Shown piece after piece: positions 17,185 through 29,655 of a stretch of 34,032 nt of DNA (positions are counted from its first letter, which is position 1; every line of letters starts with the position of its first letter). Below the pieces are notes generated by a model. The model saw only the letters and a list, made by a program, of their open reading frames with translations. It was not told where the DNA came from and ran no database searches. This stretch comes from Streptococcus sp. DD10 (GTDB taxonomy: Bacteria; Bacillota; Bacilli; Lactobacillales; Streptococcaceae): the NCBI RefSeq assembly GCF_001578805.1, contig NZ_KQ969161.1, forward strand, positions 67,701 to 101,732. The letters run 5' to 3'. A program made the translations under genes and the position numbers.

Positions 17185-19146
17185 TTATATTTTCTTTAAT
17201 AGTGACAAAAATGTTGAAAAATCCTCACATGCCACCAACTCTTCTTGAATCTTTTCATTCTCCGTTACAGCAAGAATCTTCTGGGTCACAACTTTAAATC
17301 CTTCATTATTGTAGATTGATGGAGATAAGAGAAAAATTAGCTGAATTTTTTCTCTTCCTTCCTCCCATACAAGTGGCTCCTTACAGATTGCTACTGCCAC
17401 TTGTGCTTGTCTAGTGAGAGGCTCACAAGGATGAGGGACAGCTATTCTTTCAGAAAAGACCACTGTACCAATTGCCTCACGTTCTGCTAGCAAGGCTAAA
17501 AAATCATCTCTCCGTATCTCTTCATCCCCAACAAGCAAGTCTTGAACCATATTCTCTAGCACAACTTCCTTATCTCCTGAATGGTAAATCTGAAAATGTT
17601 GTTCTGAAAAGTATACGTCCAAGTCTTCTTGACTTTCTTTCTTTTTCTCCGTTATCATTCGTGTTCCCGTTACCATGCGATTTAGTGCTTTTTTTATGAT
17701 ATCCACTTCTTCCGTCTTAAGAAAAACAGAAACCGTGAATACTGGGATAGGGAGAATTAAATTGGATAAATCAACTGCTGATATCAGTAAATCAATCCCT
17801 TCTAGTTTCTTCTGATCTAGCTCATAATACCCAATGACATCCACAACCTCTATTCGATGACCTAATTCGGCCTCCAAACGATTTTTCAACATCTGAGCAG
17901 CACCTATGCCTGTTGCACAGATTGCTAACACTCGGAATTTCTTAGCATCCCTTTGCCTTTCAATAGAAGCCATAAAATGTAAAGCCACATAGGCGATCTC
18001 GTCATCTGTTAAGACTGCTTCTGTAAAGAAATCCATTTCTTGCAAGACCTGCTTACTAAGAAAAAAGATATCCCCATATTGTTCTTCTATTTCTGCTAAC
18101 AGAGGATTAGACAACTCCAACTGATTCGCTAAACGAACTTGTAAAGTTGCTAGATGGGTCACCACTCCTTCTAAAAACTGAAAGTCTGATGAAAAATGAT
18201 AAATCTCATCCACTCCCAATTCTTTCAAACTTCTCAATAAGTCCTGTCGAATATCCGTTTTACTAATCGTCTCATACTGTTTACCAGTCAGTTGTCTTTT
18301 AGCTATCAAATGAAGGGTAATATAATCAATCTCCTGCCTCGGAAATACAAGATGACTCTTTTCCTCTATCCGACTCAAAATCCGCTGTGCAACTCTCCTT
18401 TCACTCTCCACATCCTCTAGTTGCCAATCTACCTCAGCCAACTCAAATCCGTCTTGAAGGCGCTTGATAGAAAGCGCAATATGAACAACTAAATTTTGCA
18501 AGACAAAATCTGATAATCGTAACTGTGCCTTACGACACTCTTCTAAAACTATTGTCGTTAACTTTCCTAGAGGAAGAGTCTGATCAAAAAAATCATGCGG
18601 TACATATTGATGTAAGGTTTTGAAAAAATGATTAGATAAAAAATAATTAGTAATAAAACGTCGTTTATCTCGCTCACGACCACTTATATATACTCCTCTA
18701 TTTGCCCGACTTTCAACCTCGAGGTGAAACTCGGACAACAATTGACGAATCTTCTTAAAATCATGCGAAAGCGTCGAACGACAAACATAGAGTTCATCAG
18801 CCAAATCATCAAATAGAATCGGTTCTTGCTCAAATAATAATTTATTTAAAATAAGAGCATATCGTTCTTCCATTTCCGTTTCCTGAACAGTTGTAACGCC
18901 ATAACCAACAAGTTCGACTAGATTCTGATAATCCCTTTGTTGATGAAAAACTAACTGATAACCTTGCCCTTGTTTAGAGAAAAGAGTAACCCCTTCCTTT
19001 TCAAGAATTTGCGTGATATTTTTCAAGTAATTACGAACGGTTCGATCCGAACAAGAAAGTTGCTCTGCCAGTTCTTTACTTGAGGTAAAGCGTCCTTTTC
19101 TGTCTAGTAAACACTGTATAATTCTCTTTTCTTTTATATTAAACAT
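17185..19146 (-). CDS. celR: CelR, PRD-containing transcription activator
   Basis: BglG/LicR-type activator of the cel genes controlled by PTS phosphorylation. Domains in order: N-terminal HTH (about 5-60), second Mga-like HTH (about 90-155), PRD1 with His222 and His279, PRD2 with His331 and His390, EIIB-like domain with Cys410 (ICATGIGAA), EIIA-like domain with His572 (AVPHP). All regulatory histidines are kept, and 653 aa is full length. AAGGAGG precedes the ATG. Phosphorylation by HPr should activate and by the EIIs should inactivate it, by analogy with the family. Two likely operators lie upstream of the cel promoters in this window. Confidence 0.93.
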   Translation of the reverse strand: MFNIKEKRIIQCLLDRKGRFTSSKELAEQLSCSDRTVRNYLKNITQILEKEGVTLFSKQGQGYQLVFHQQRDYQNLVELVGYGVTTVQETEMEERYALILNKLLFEQEPILFDDLADELYVCRSTLSHDFKKIRQLLSEFHLEVESRANRGVYISGRERDKRRFITNYFLSNHFFKTLHQYVPHDFFDQTLPLGKLTTIVLEECRKAQLRLSDFVLQNLVVHIALSIKRLQDGFELAEVDWQLEDVESERRVAQRILSRIEEKSHLVFPRQEIDYITLHLIAKRQLTGKQYETISKTDIRQDLLRSLKELGVDEIYHFSSDFQFLEGVVTHLATLQVRLANQLELSNPLLAEIEEQYGDIFFLSKQVLQEMDFFTEAVLTDDEIAYVALHFMASIERQRDAKKFRVLAICATGIGAAQMLKNRLEAELGHRIEVVDVIGYYELDQKKLEGIDLLISAVDLSNLILPIPVFTVSVFLKTEEVDIIKKALNRMVTGTRMITEKKKESQEDLDVYFSEQHFQIYHSGDKEVVLENMVQDLLVGDEEIRRDDFLALLAEREAIGTVVFSERIAVPHPCEPLTRQAQVAVAICKEPLVWEEGREKIQLIFLLSPSIYNNEGFKVVTQKILAVTENEKIQEELVACEDFSTFLSLLKKI

Positions 19147-19181
19147 GGCAAAGCCTCCTTTTCATTACCTTACATTATATA

Positions 19182-19496
19182 TCAAATGTTTTCAGTAATC
19201 AAAGTAGCCATTTTTTCAATTCCCATTGGAATTGGAATGTAGGCTTGCGGTGGAATTTGAACAACTGGTTTTCCGACTTTAGCACCTGCTTCTTCAAACT
19301 GTTTAAAATACATTTTTGTTTGAGGGCTTATAAGATATAAATCAAACTCTGATGCTGCAATAGCTTTTCCTCCTTCAGTAGCACTAATAGCGTCAACCTC
19401 AATATCCTGACCTTTTCCCTTTAGAAACTCCGTTGTTTTCTTTGCCATGAGTGATGAAGACATTCCTGCCGCACAAATAATCAACGCTTTTGCCAT
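19182..19496 (-). CDS. celB: PTS EIIB, lactose/cellobiose class
   Basis: Cytoplasmic phosphocarrier that passes phosphate from EIIA to the sugar in EIIC. The P-loop-like CAAGMSSS begins at Cys8, the phosphorylated residue. Full length at 104 aa. AAAGGAG precedes the ATG. It begins the second transcription unit of the locus, behind its own promoter, cre-like site and CelR-like operator. Confidence 0.95.
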   Translation of the reverse strand: MAKALIICAAGMSSSLMAKKTTEFLKGKGQDIEVDAISATEGGKAIAASEFDLYLISPQTKMYFKQFEEAGAKVGKPVVQIPPQAYIPIPMGIEKMATLITENI

Positions 19497-19565
19497 AAGA
19501 TTTTCTCCTTTAATCTAATCCCATCAAATTGATACCTGATTGGGTTATTTCTTATTTACATTTTA

Positions 19566-19571
19566 ATTATA
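19566..19571 (-). promoter_or_regulatory. Promoter of the celB-celR-celC-celD unit
   Basis: A perfect TATAAT on the minus strand about 70 bases before the celB ATG. The -35 (TGGTAA at a 17-base spacing) is poor, which fits a promoter that depends on an activator. Confidence 0.65.
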
Positions 19572-19573
19572 AG

Positions 19574-19587
19574 GTAAAGCGCTTACA
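19574..19587. promoter_or_regulatory. cre-like (CcpA) site in the celB promoter
   Basis: GTAAAGCGCTTACA on the plus strand has the palindromic core AAGCGCTT. Read on the minus strand it fits the streptococcal/lactococcal cre consensus WGWAARCGYTWWMA at 13 of 14 positions. It lies between the -35 and -10, where CcpA would block polymerase. Confidence 0.75.
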
Positions 19588-19602
19588 ATTACCATTGCTG
19601 AT

Positions 19603-19624
19603 TTTTCCTCAACGATACGGAAAA
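19603..19624. promoter_or_regulatory. CelR-like operator upstream of celB
   Basis: TTTTCC-N10-GGAAAA, a 6-10-6 inverted repeat. From memory the pneumococcal CelR box is YTTTCCWTAWCAWTWAGGAAA; read on the minus strand this site fits 18 of 21 positions. It is centred 42.5 bases upstream of the -10 edge, as for the celA site. Confidence 0.7.
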
Positions 19625-19627
19625 TAA

Positions 19628-19867
19628 TTATTTGTACTTCAATTTATAAATCAAAATAATACCAGATAGCAAGAACGAAACACTATTAGCCAAAATCAAA
19701 GGTATGTCACCAATACGAAGACCATGAGCAAGCCACAAAGCAATACCAATAACCTGCATAACATACATCCCTAAAGCAATCGATTCAGTATCTTTTGTTT
19801 TTATCACACGCACAACTTGCGGCAAAAAAGCAAATGTTGTTAAAATTGCTGCAATGCTACCAATCAT
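19628..19867 (-). CDS. SemiSWEET sugar transporter
   Basis: A 79 aa three-helix membrane protein of the MtN3/PQ-loop family; two copies form a sugar channel/carrier in characterised bacterial SemiSWEETs. The PQ signature FLPQ is at 14-17, and the conserved pocket residues appear as Trp45 and Asn61. Length and helix layout are complete. TAGGAG precedes the ATG. It sits between the 6-phospho-beta-glucosidase and EIIB genes, so it probably moves glucose or the beta-glucoside itself; the substrate is inferred from position only. Confidence 0.85.
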   Translation of the reverse strand: MIGSIAAILTTFAFLPQVVRVIKTKDTESIALGMYVMQVIGIALWLAHGLRIGDIPLILANSVSFLLSGIILIYKLKYK

Positions 19868-19887
19868 ATTTATTCTCCTATGTTTAC

Positions 19888-19919
19888 TAAAGAAGCTGGG
19901 AATACGCCCAGCTTCTTAG
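19888..19919 (-). other. Intercistronic hairpin between celA and SemiSWEET
   Basis: Perfect 11-bp arms AAGAAGCTGGG/CCCAGCTTCTT (19890-19900 and 19907-19917) with a 6-base loop just after the celA stop. The following T-run on the minus strand is weak (TTTAGT), so it may end only part of the transcripts or protect the upstream mRNA from decay. Confidence 0.6.
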
Positions 19920-19921
19920 TT

Positions 19922-21445
<1,524 letters not shown>

Positions 21446-21566
21446 CTAGACAACAAAGCTCTAAATGACAAAAATTATATGGCCAAACTCTAAAAAACTC
21501 CTCCATCAAAGAATCCTGATTCAAATAATCCTAACTGTTATTCATCACCCACAACTGCGCCAAAAA

Positions 21567-21604
21567 CAAAAAAAGACAAACATTAAAATATGTTTGCTTT
21601 TTTT
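21567..21604 (-). terminator. Terminator of ezrA
   Basis: Stem CAAACAT/ATGTTTG (21577-21583 and 21590-21596) extended by runs of A and T, giving a T-run on either strand. It lies about 40 bases after the ezrA stop. The celA promoter follows. Confidence 0.8.
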
Positions 21605-21644
21605 AATAATTCGAGAAACACTTACCTTTCTCATTATAATTTAT

Positions 21645-23369
21645 TTAAAATCGAATATTTTCTTTTGTTTTTTCATATGAAGTTACAAAACGCTCTGTTA
21701 CTCCAGGCTCAACAATTTCTACTGCATTTGCAATTTCTTCAAATGAAGCTGCATAATCGAAATCTTGCTCAAAGAAATCTAAGGCGCGATCAAAAGCATG
21801 TTGTACATTTTGATCAAAAGAACGATAGCGATTTGAATATTGAAGCAACTGCTCTGTCAAAGTTGCATTTTGTACGATTTGATAAGTTTCTTCTTCCAAA
21901 TCTTGCATATCTGCAACTACAATTTCCAGCATACGATTGACAGATTCCATATTCACACGTTTCTCTTCAAGTTCAGACAGAAGAGCTTCTGTATTGTGAC
22001 TTGCAGCAAAGAAAAGACTCAGAAAACTTGCAGGTATCCCTGGTAAGTTGCGCTTTTCCATATAACGTTTAATGGTGTGTAATTTATTGATATAAATATT
22101 TACTTTTTGACGAGCATTGGTATCGTCAAGCTCAATTCTTGCTAGAGACTCATTCAGACTAATCTGTTCTTCCTCAATCTCTCGCATCCGTGTTTCTATC
22201 CCTTCAAACTCCTCTAAACGAATAGAATACGGTTCAGTGCTAATAGACTGATCGCCTAGAGTATTCACTACTTTACCTTCTAGACCAGTGATTTCTGTTT
22301 GCAAATCACGAACACTATTCACTTCAAGATCAGAGAGTACATATGTCGTACCTAAACGTTCCACTTCTACTTGAAGATTGTCATTGTTTTCTTTGATATG
22401 CTTTAACAAGCCTGGTAAAAACTTGTTTAACTTATCAAATTTCTTACGAGAATTGATTTCAAGGGTAAAGATCTCATACAGAGCCGATATTTCTTCTTGA
22501 ATTTGCTCGTTTTCAAACTGGGCATTGTCCAGTTCAAGAACCGCTACATTTTTCCCGTTATTCGTTAAAGCCTGATGTAATTGTTGGAAGCGAGATTCAA
22601 TATCTGTTTCAAGGAAAGTATAATTATCTTCAAGTAATTTACGATAGCCAGACTCTAGGTCTTCTAATTGATCTGGTAAATCTTTTTCTAAAACCGCTAC
22701 AATTGCAGGAATTCGATCAACAATATGACTCAATGCCAAAATGTGGTCTTCCGTTTTATCCAAAATTTCAGAGGCTTCAACCGGGTCACCAGATGAATTA
22801 AGGGCCACAAATTGAGAAAATTCTGTTTGAATATTTCCTAATTGTTGGCGTACTTCATCTAAAGATTTTCCATAACTTTCCACGTCATCTGCTACCTTTG
22901 TTTGTAACTCTTCAAACAAATCTAAAGCATGAATGACACGACCAGAGTTCTTGGATTCTTGTTCTTCTAATTCAACAAGAGCTTGACGAATACTCTTAAT
23001 ATCTTCATCAATCAAATTCAATTGACTCTCAATATTCTCGATCGCATGTTGAGCTTTGAAGAAACGAAAAGCATTATTAAATCCTTCCGCTTCAAAAATA
23101 TTATTTTCAATATCCGCAAAAGAATTCAGGGATAAATCAACCCATTTTTGATTCCACTCACGGAATGACACTTGACTTTGCCCAATCAAGTGCATATTCT
23201 TTATTTTTTCAATTTCATCGTTTACTGGAAGGTTGTAAAGCTTTTCTTTACGCTCTTCTAACTGAGCCAGTAAGGTTTCATTACGCTTTCTAAGCAGGAC
23301 TGCTGTAACATAAGCTACAATTAGCAGGACTGCTATTACAAGTATGATTGTTATAAGTCCACTAGACAT
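21645..23369 (-). CDS. ezrA: Septation ring regulator EzrA
   Basis: Membrane-anchored FtsZ regulator that limits Z-ring formation to mid-cell and links to peptidoglycan synthesis. One N-terminal membrane helix (about 4-27, out-in topology) is followed by a cytoplasmic spectrin-like array of coiled coils rich in Glu, Gln and Leu. The 574 aa length fits streptococcal EzrA (about 575). AAGGGA precedes the ATG. It lies 84 bases after gyrB and has a candidate promoter of its own in the gap. Confidence 0.95.
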   Translation of the reverse strand: MSSGLITIILVIAVLLIVAYVTAVLLRKRNETLLAQLEERKEKLYNLPVNDEIEKIKNMHLIGQSQVSFREWNQKWVDLSLNSFADIENNIFEAEGFNNAFRFFKAQHAIENIESQLNLIDEDIKSIRQALVELEEQESKNSGRVIHALDLFEELQTKVADDVESYGKSLDEVRQQLGNIQTEFSQFVALNSSGDPVEASEILDKTEDHILALSHIVDRIPAIVAVLEKDLPDQLEDLESGYRKLLEDNYTFLETDIESRFQQLHQALTNNGKNVAVLELDNAQFENEQIQEEISALYEIFTLEINSRKKFDKLNKFLPGLLKHIKENNDNLQVEVERLGTTYVLSDLEVNSVRDLQTEITGLEGKVVNTLGDQSISTEPYSIRLEEFEGIETRMREIEEEQISLNESLARIELDDTNARQKVNIYINKLHTIKRYMEKRNLPGIPASFLSLFFAASHNTEALLSELEEKRVNMESVNRMLEIVVADMQDLEEETYQIVQNATLTEQLLQYSNRYRSFDQNVQHAFDRALDFFEQDFDYAASFEEIANAVEIVEPGVTERFVTSYEKTKENIRF

Positions 23370-23409
23370 CTATCATTCCCTTTCTTTCACATTGAAGACA
23401 ATCATTAAG

Positions 23410-23415
23410 ATTATA
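23410..23415 (-). promoter_or_regulatory. Possible ezrA promoter
   Basis: A perfect TATAAT on the minus strand 41 bases before the ezrA ATG, with no good -35. It may supplement read-through from gyrB. Confidence 0.45.
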
Positions 23416-23453
23416 TCACATTTTTTAGAATATATGTTAGATTTGAAGAAATT

Positions 23454-25971
<2,518 letters not shown>

Positions 25972-25978
25972 ACCCTTT

Positions 25979-25984
25979 ATTGTA
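25979..25984 (-). promoter_or_regulatory. Extended -10 promoter of HAD-gyrB, abutting the start codon
   Basis: The minus strand reads TATGGTACAAT: a TGn-extended -10 whose last base is 8 bases from the ATG at 25971. The -35 is weak. Transcription would begin at or one base before the start codon. Confidence 0.6.
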
Positions 25985-26152
25985 CCATATTTTCGACTTT
26001 TTTTTCACCAATTTTCTACCTACTAAATCAAAGAAACCTTTATATTACTATGGGGGAAATAATTTAAATCAGAATACAAATTAGATTTTATTTTTTTCCT
26101 AAAAATGGTGATGCCACTTCCTTAAGATTTCTTCTTCGTAATAGGTAAAAAT

Positions 26153-26200
26153 TAAAACAGGATTCTGGAAAGTTTCGAAACTTTCCAGAATCCTGTTTTA
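26153..26200 (-). terminator. Terminator of the vicRKX-DUF454 operon (perfect 48-bp palindrome)
   Basis: Arms of 24 bp are perfectly complementary about 26176/26177. On the minus strand TTTTAATTTTT follows. It begins a few bases after the DUF454 stop at 26208. The stretch 25985-26152 contains no clear gene. Confidence 0.9.
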
Positions 26201-26207
26201 TCATTCG

Positions 26208-26579
26208 TTACTCTCCGTCATCCTTTTTATCAGGAATAACCTTAAACAGATAATAGGTGATGAAAATCGTTAAGGCAGCTAAAGCCATTTTTACCCACAC
26301 AATCGGGGCAAAAAAGATAGAAATCCCCATCAAAATATAAATTTGAATTATCACTTTTTTCTTACGTTCTCTTGAAATCGACCTCGTTTCACGAAAATCT
26401 GCCACATAGGTTTGATAGAGCTTCGTATGGTAGAGCCAATTTTCAAAACGTTTAGAGGACCGTGCAAAACAAGCAATTGCTAACAGCAAAAAAGGAGTTG
26501 TCGGAAGAATCGGGAGCGGAATCCCGATGATTCCCAAAGCTAAAGATATACATCCAATCGTTAAATAAACTAATCTCAT
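26208..26579 (-). CDS. DUF454 (YbaN-like) membrane protein
   Basis: A 123 aa inner-membrane protein with the DUF454 signature: an N-terminal membrane helix, the LGIIGIPLPILPTTPFLLLA loop (16-35), then CFARSS and two further membrane helices near the C-terminus. Function is unknown for the family. It is the last gene of the vicRKX unit, eight bases after vicX, with GGAGG before the ATG, so it is co-expressed with the cell-wall two-component system. A role in envelope upkeep is only an inference from position. Confidence 0.85.
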   Translation of the reverse strand: MRLVYLTIGCISLALGIIGIPLPILPTTPFLLLAIACFARSSKRFENWLYHTKLYQTYVADFRETRSISRERKKKVIIQIYILMGISIFFAPIVWVKMALAALTIFITYYLFKVIPDKKDDGE

Positions 26580-26587
26580 GTAACCTC

Positions 26588-27397
26588 CTAAATCGTGACT
26601 AAGGGGGTCGCTGTATCAGGCGATGTATCTAACACCTCAAAATCAAATCCAACTGGTAAATCCGCTTGGGCAAGCTGATTTACCATGGTCATATGGGCTA
26701 ATTCCTTGATATTATTCTCTTTCGATAGATGCCCCAGATAGATTTTTTTTGTTTTATTTCCTAATGTTCGAATCATAGCATCTGCCCCATCTTCATTAGA
26801 TAAATGACCTAAATCCGATAAAATTCTCTGTTTCAGTCGCCAAGCGTAGGTTCCTGAACGCAAAATTTCAATATCATGATTGGACTCAATCAAATATCCA
26901 TCAGCATTTCTCACAATGCCTGCCATACGATCACTTACGTAGCCTGTATCGGTCAACATTACGAAACATTTCCCATCCTTCATGAAACGATAAAATTGAG
27001 GCGCTGCTGCATCATGACTGACCCCAAAACTTTCTACATCCAAGTCACCAAAAGTCAGGGTTTTCCCCATTTCAAATATGTGTTTTTGACTGGAATCTAC
27101 TTTACCAAGATACTTTGTCCCCTCCATAGCCTTCCATGTCGCTTCATTTGCATAGAGGTCCATACCATATTTTCGAGCCAATACTCCCACACCGTGAATA
27201 TGATCAGAATGTTCGTGTGTAATGAGGATTGCATCCAAATCCTCTGGTTTTCGACCGATTTCTTCCAACAAGCCTGTAATCTTCTTTCCTGACAAACCTG
27301 CATCCACTAGTATTTTTCTCTTAGGTGTTTCTAAATAAAAAGAATTCCCACTTGAACCAGATGCTAAAATACTATATTTAAATCCTTCTTCTAGCAT
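26588..27397 (-). CDS. vicX: VicX (YycJ/WalJ) metallo-beta-lactamase-fold protein
   Basis: Metallo-beta-lactamase-fold protein of the VicRK/WalRK operon, thought to act as a nuclease (5'-3' exonuclease type) or to affect signalling. The metal motif HEHSDH is at 61-66, and the second metal region reads VMLTDTGYVS. Full length at 269 aa. Eight bases separate it from vicK, whose end supplies the GAGGAAGAG ribosome site. Confidence 0.93.
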   Translation of the reverse strand: MLEEGFKYSILASGSSGNSFYLETPKRKILVDAGLSGKKITGLLEEIGRKPEDLDAILITHEHSDHIHGVGVLARKYGMDLYANEATWKAMEGTKYLGKVDSSQKHIFEMGKTLTFGDLDVESFGVSHDAAAPQFYRFMKDGKCFVMLTDTGYVSDRMAGIVRNADGYLIESNHDIEILRSGTYAWRLKQRILSDLGHLSNEDGADAMIRTLGNKTKKIYLGHLSKENNIKELAHMTMVNQLAQADLPVGFDFEVLDTSPDTATPLVTI

Positions 27398-27405
27398 TAT
27401 TTTCT

Positions 27406-28755
27406 TTACTCTTCCTCCTCATTATCCCAATCATCTACTAATACTGCATCCTTATCATAAGGTAAAACAATGGTAAAGGTAGACCCTTTTCCGTATTCAC
27501 TTTTAGCCCAAATAAAACCTTGGTGTTGTTTAACGATTTCTTTTGCAATAGCAAGTCCCAAACCAGAACCTCCCTGAGCACGACTGCGTGCCTTGTCCAC
27601 TCGATAAAAACGGTCGAAGATTTTTGGCAAGTCTGTCTTGGGGATTCCAAGACCTTCATCCGTTATAGAGATAATCAACTGTGTATCCGTTGTTTTCATC
27701 CTTACCGTGATTGTTCCTCCATCTGGAGAGTACTTAATGGCATTATTTAAAATGTTGTCAATCACTTGTGTCATCTTGTCTGTATCAATCTCGACCCAAA
27801 TCGGACTAATCGGATAATCTCTAGTAAATTCATAATTTTTCGAATCGTCTTGCTGACGAATCTTATCAAAACGATTTAATATGAAAGTAATAAACGCTGT
27901 AAAGTTGGTCAATTCAACATCGAGTTCTACTGCTTGATTATCAATTCTAGATAAATTTAACAAATCCGATATCATTCGCATCATGCGATTTGTTTCCTCT
28001 AAAGAGACCTTGACAAATTCTGGAGCTACGGGCTCAGTAAGCGCCCCTTCGTCCAGAGCTTCCAGATACGATTTCACACTAGTCAGAGGCGTTCTCAGTT
28101 CATGACTGACATTCGAGACAAAAAGTCTACGCTCCCGTTCCTCTTTTTCTTGCTCAGTCATATCATGTAAAACAGCTACAAGACCAGAGATAAAACCAGA
28201 TTCCCTTCGGATCAAAGCAAACCGAACCTTTAAGCTAAGATATTCCCCATTTTCATTTTGCGAGTCAATCAAAAGCTCTGGCATTTCAGTAATCAAATCT
28301 CGTAAACTGTATTCATCTTCAATATCCAACAACTGCAAAATATCCGTATTTTCAACCTCACCTCGCTTAACGCCTAATTGCACTTCAGCGGTGTCATTGA
28401 TCATGATAATCTGTCCTCTACGATTGGTAGCTAAAACCCCATCTGTCATATAGGTCAAAATGGAGTTCAAACGCTTTGTTTCCTGCTCTAGATTTTCATG
28501 TGTTAGACGAATCACTTCTGACAAGTCATTGATAGAATTGGTCATGTCTGTAATTTCAGGACCTGCCTGCATATCCAAGACTTCACTATAATCCCCAGCG
28601 ATTAAATCCTTAATCTTTTTTTCTAGGATAACCAGTCGCTTCATATCTCTCCTATTTTCTACAAACAGGAGAGCCACCACAAAGATAAATCCTAAGATAA
28701 TTAAAATAAAAATAAAATCTGCTGAAAAAATGTAATTTCGAATTTCACTAATCAT
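27406..28755 (-). CDS. vicK: Sensor histidine kinase VicK (WalK)
   Basis: Kinase of the essential VicRK system controlling cell-wall hydrolases, fatty-acid genes and competence. One N-terminal membrane helix (about 13-33) and no extracellular domain, as in streptococci. It is followed by HAMP (about 34-86), PAS (about 95-200), HisKA with phosphorylated His218 in SHELRTP, and HATPase_c. Full length at 449 aa. It overlaps vicR by 8 bases. Confidence 0.97.
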   Translation of the reverse strand: MISEIRNYIFSADFIFILIILGFIFVVALLFVENRRDMKRLVILEKKIKDLIAGDYSEVLDMQAGPEITDMTNSINDLSEVIRLTHENLEQETKRLNSILTYMTDGVLATNRRGQIIMINDTAEVQLGVKRGEVENTDILQLLDIEDEYSLRDLITEMPELLIDSQNENGEYLSLKVRFALIRRESGFISGLVAVLHDMTEQEKEERERRLFVSNVSHELRTPLTSVKSYLEALDEGALTEPVAPEFVKVSLEETNRMMRMISDLLNLSRIDNQAVELDVELTNFTAFITFILNRFDKIRQQDDSKNYEFTRDYPISPIWVEIDTDKMTQVIDNILNNAIKYSPDGGTITVRMKTTDTQLIISITDEGLGIPKTDLPKIFDRFYRVDKARSRAQGGSGLGLAIAKEIVKQHQGFIWAKSEYGKGSTFTIVLPYDKDAVLVDDWDNEEEE

Positions 28756-29449
28756 TATTTCTCATATAATAACCGACACCTCGACGAGTTAAAATATACT
28801 CTGGGCGGCTAGGTGTATCTTCAATTTTTTCTCTTAATCGTCGGATTGTCACGTCAACGGTCCTTACATCACCGAAGTAATCATACCCCCAAACTGTTTC
28901 AAGCAGGTGCTCTCGAGTCATCACTTGCCCACTGTGAGTTGCAAGGTGGTAAAGCAATTCAAATTCTCTATGAGTTAATTCTAAATCTACACCATTTTTC
29001 TTAACCAAAAAGGCATCTGACAGAATTTCTAAACTTCCAATTTGCAAATTATTATTTTGCTTTGTCTCATCTTGCGTTTCAACCGTCAACTCTGTCCTAC
29101 GTAAAAGAGCCTTAACGCGCGCTTGTAACTCACGATTAGAAAAGGGTTTCGTTACATAGTCATCTGCCCCCAATTCCAAACCGATAACCTTATCAAATTC
29201 ACTATCCTTAGCAGAAAGCATGATAATGGGAACATTGCTAGTCTTACGAATCGTCCGCGCCACTTCCATACCATCTAACTCTGGTAACATCAAGTCCAAA
29301 ATCAATATATCCGGCTTCTCAGCCTCAAATTGTTCAAGAGCTTCACGACCATTAAAGGCTGTCAAAACCTCGTAGCCTTCTTTAACCATATTAAATTTAA
29401 TAATATCTGAAATCGGTTTTTCATCATCTACAACCAATATTTTCTTCAT
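28748..29449 (-). CDS. vicR: Response regulator VicR (WalR)
   Basis: OmpR/PhoB-type activator phosphorylated by VicK; usually the only essential response regulator of streptococci. The receiver domain has Asp8/Asp9, phosphorylated Asp52 (LILDLMLP) and Lys102-region switch residues; the C-terminal winged helix carries [13 protein letters not shown]. The ATG at 29449 (233 aa) follows AAAGGTG; a GTG three codons upstream is part of that ribosome site. Confidence 0.97.
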   Translation of the reverse strand: MKKILVVDDEKPISDIIKFNMVKEGYEVLTAFNGREALEQFEAEKPDILILDLMLPELDGMEVARTIRKTSNVPIIMLSAKDSEFDKVIGLELGADDYVTKPFSNRELQARVKALLRRTELTVETQDETKQNNNLQIGSLEILSDAFLVKKNGVDLELTHREFELLYHLATHSGQVMTREHLLETVWGYDYFGDVRTVDVTIRRLREKIEDTPSRPEYILTRRGVGYYMRNND

Positions 29450-29503
29450 GTATTTCACCTTTTTCTATTTTATTTTTATATCTAATTCATCTTAATCTCT
29501 TCT

Positions 29504-29509
29504 ATTATA
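29504..29509 (-). promoter_or_regulatory. Extended -10 promoter of vicRKX
   Basis: The minus strand reads TTTGGTATAATAG, a perfect -10 with TGn. The -35 is weak. The leader to vicR is about 50 bases. It diverges from the ABC transporter promoter. Confidence 0.65.
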
Positions 29510-29562
29510 CCAAAAAGTTACTTTATTTAGAGTTTTCGAGCTCGTTTTTTGTTATTTTAAAA

Positions 29563-29577
29563 AATATTCTGACAATT
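29563..29577. promoter_or_regulatory. CodY-like box upstream of the ABC operon
   Basis: AATATTCTGACAATT matches the CodY consensus AATTTTCWGAAAATT at 13 of 15 positions. It lies 12 bases upstream of the -35 of the ABC operon; amino-acid uptake genes are typical CodY targets. Confidence 0.6.
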
Positions 29578-29588
29578 TTTATCGTCAT

Positions 29589-29617
29589 TTGACAATTCTA
29601 ATCTTTTAGTGTAGAAT
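29589..29617 (+). promoter_or_regulatory. Promoter of the amino-acid ABC operon
   Basis: TTGACA (29589-29594), a 17-base spacer and TAGAAT (29612-29617), about 38 bases before the first ATG. Confidence 0.85.
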
Positions 29618-29655
29618 AAATGTCATATTTTATAACATAATGGAGGAAGAGTTTT

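Noticed and set aside
29450..29458. GTG start for vicR three codons upstream
   Set aside because: The GTG is part of the AAAGGTG ribosome site of the ATG at 29449.
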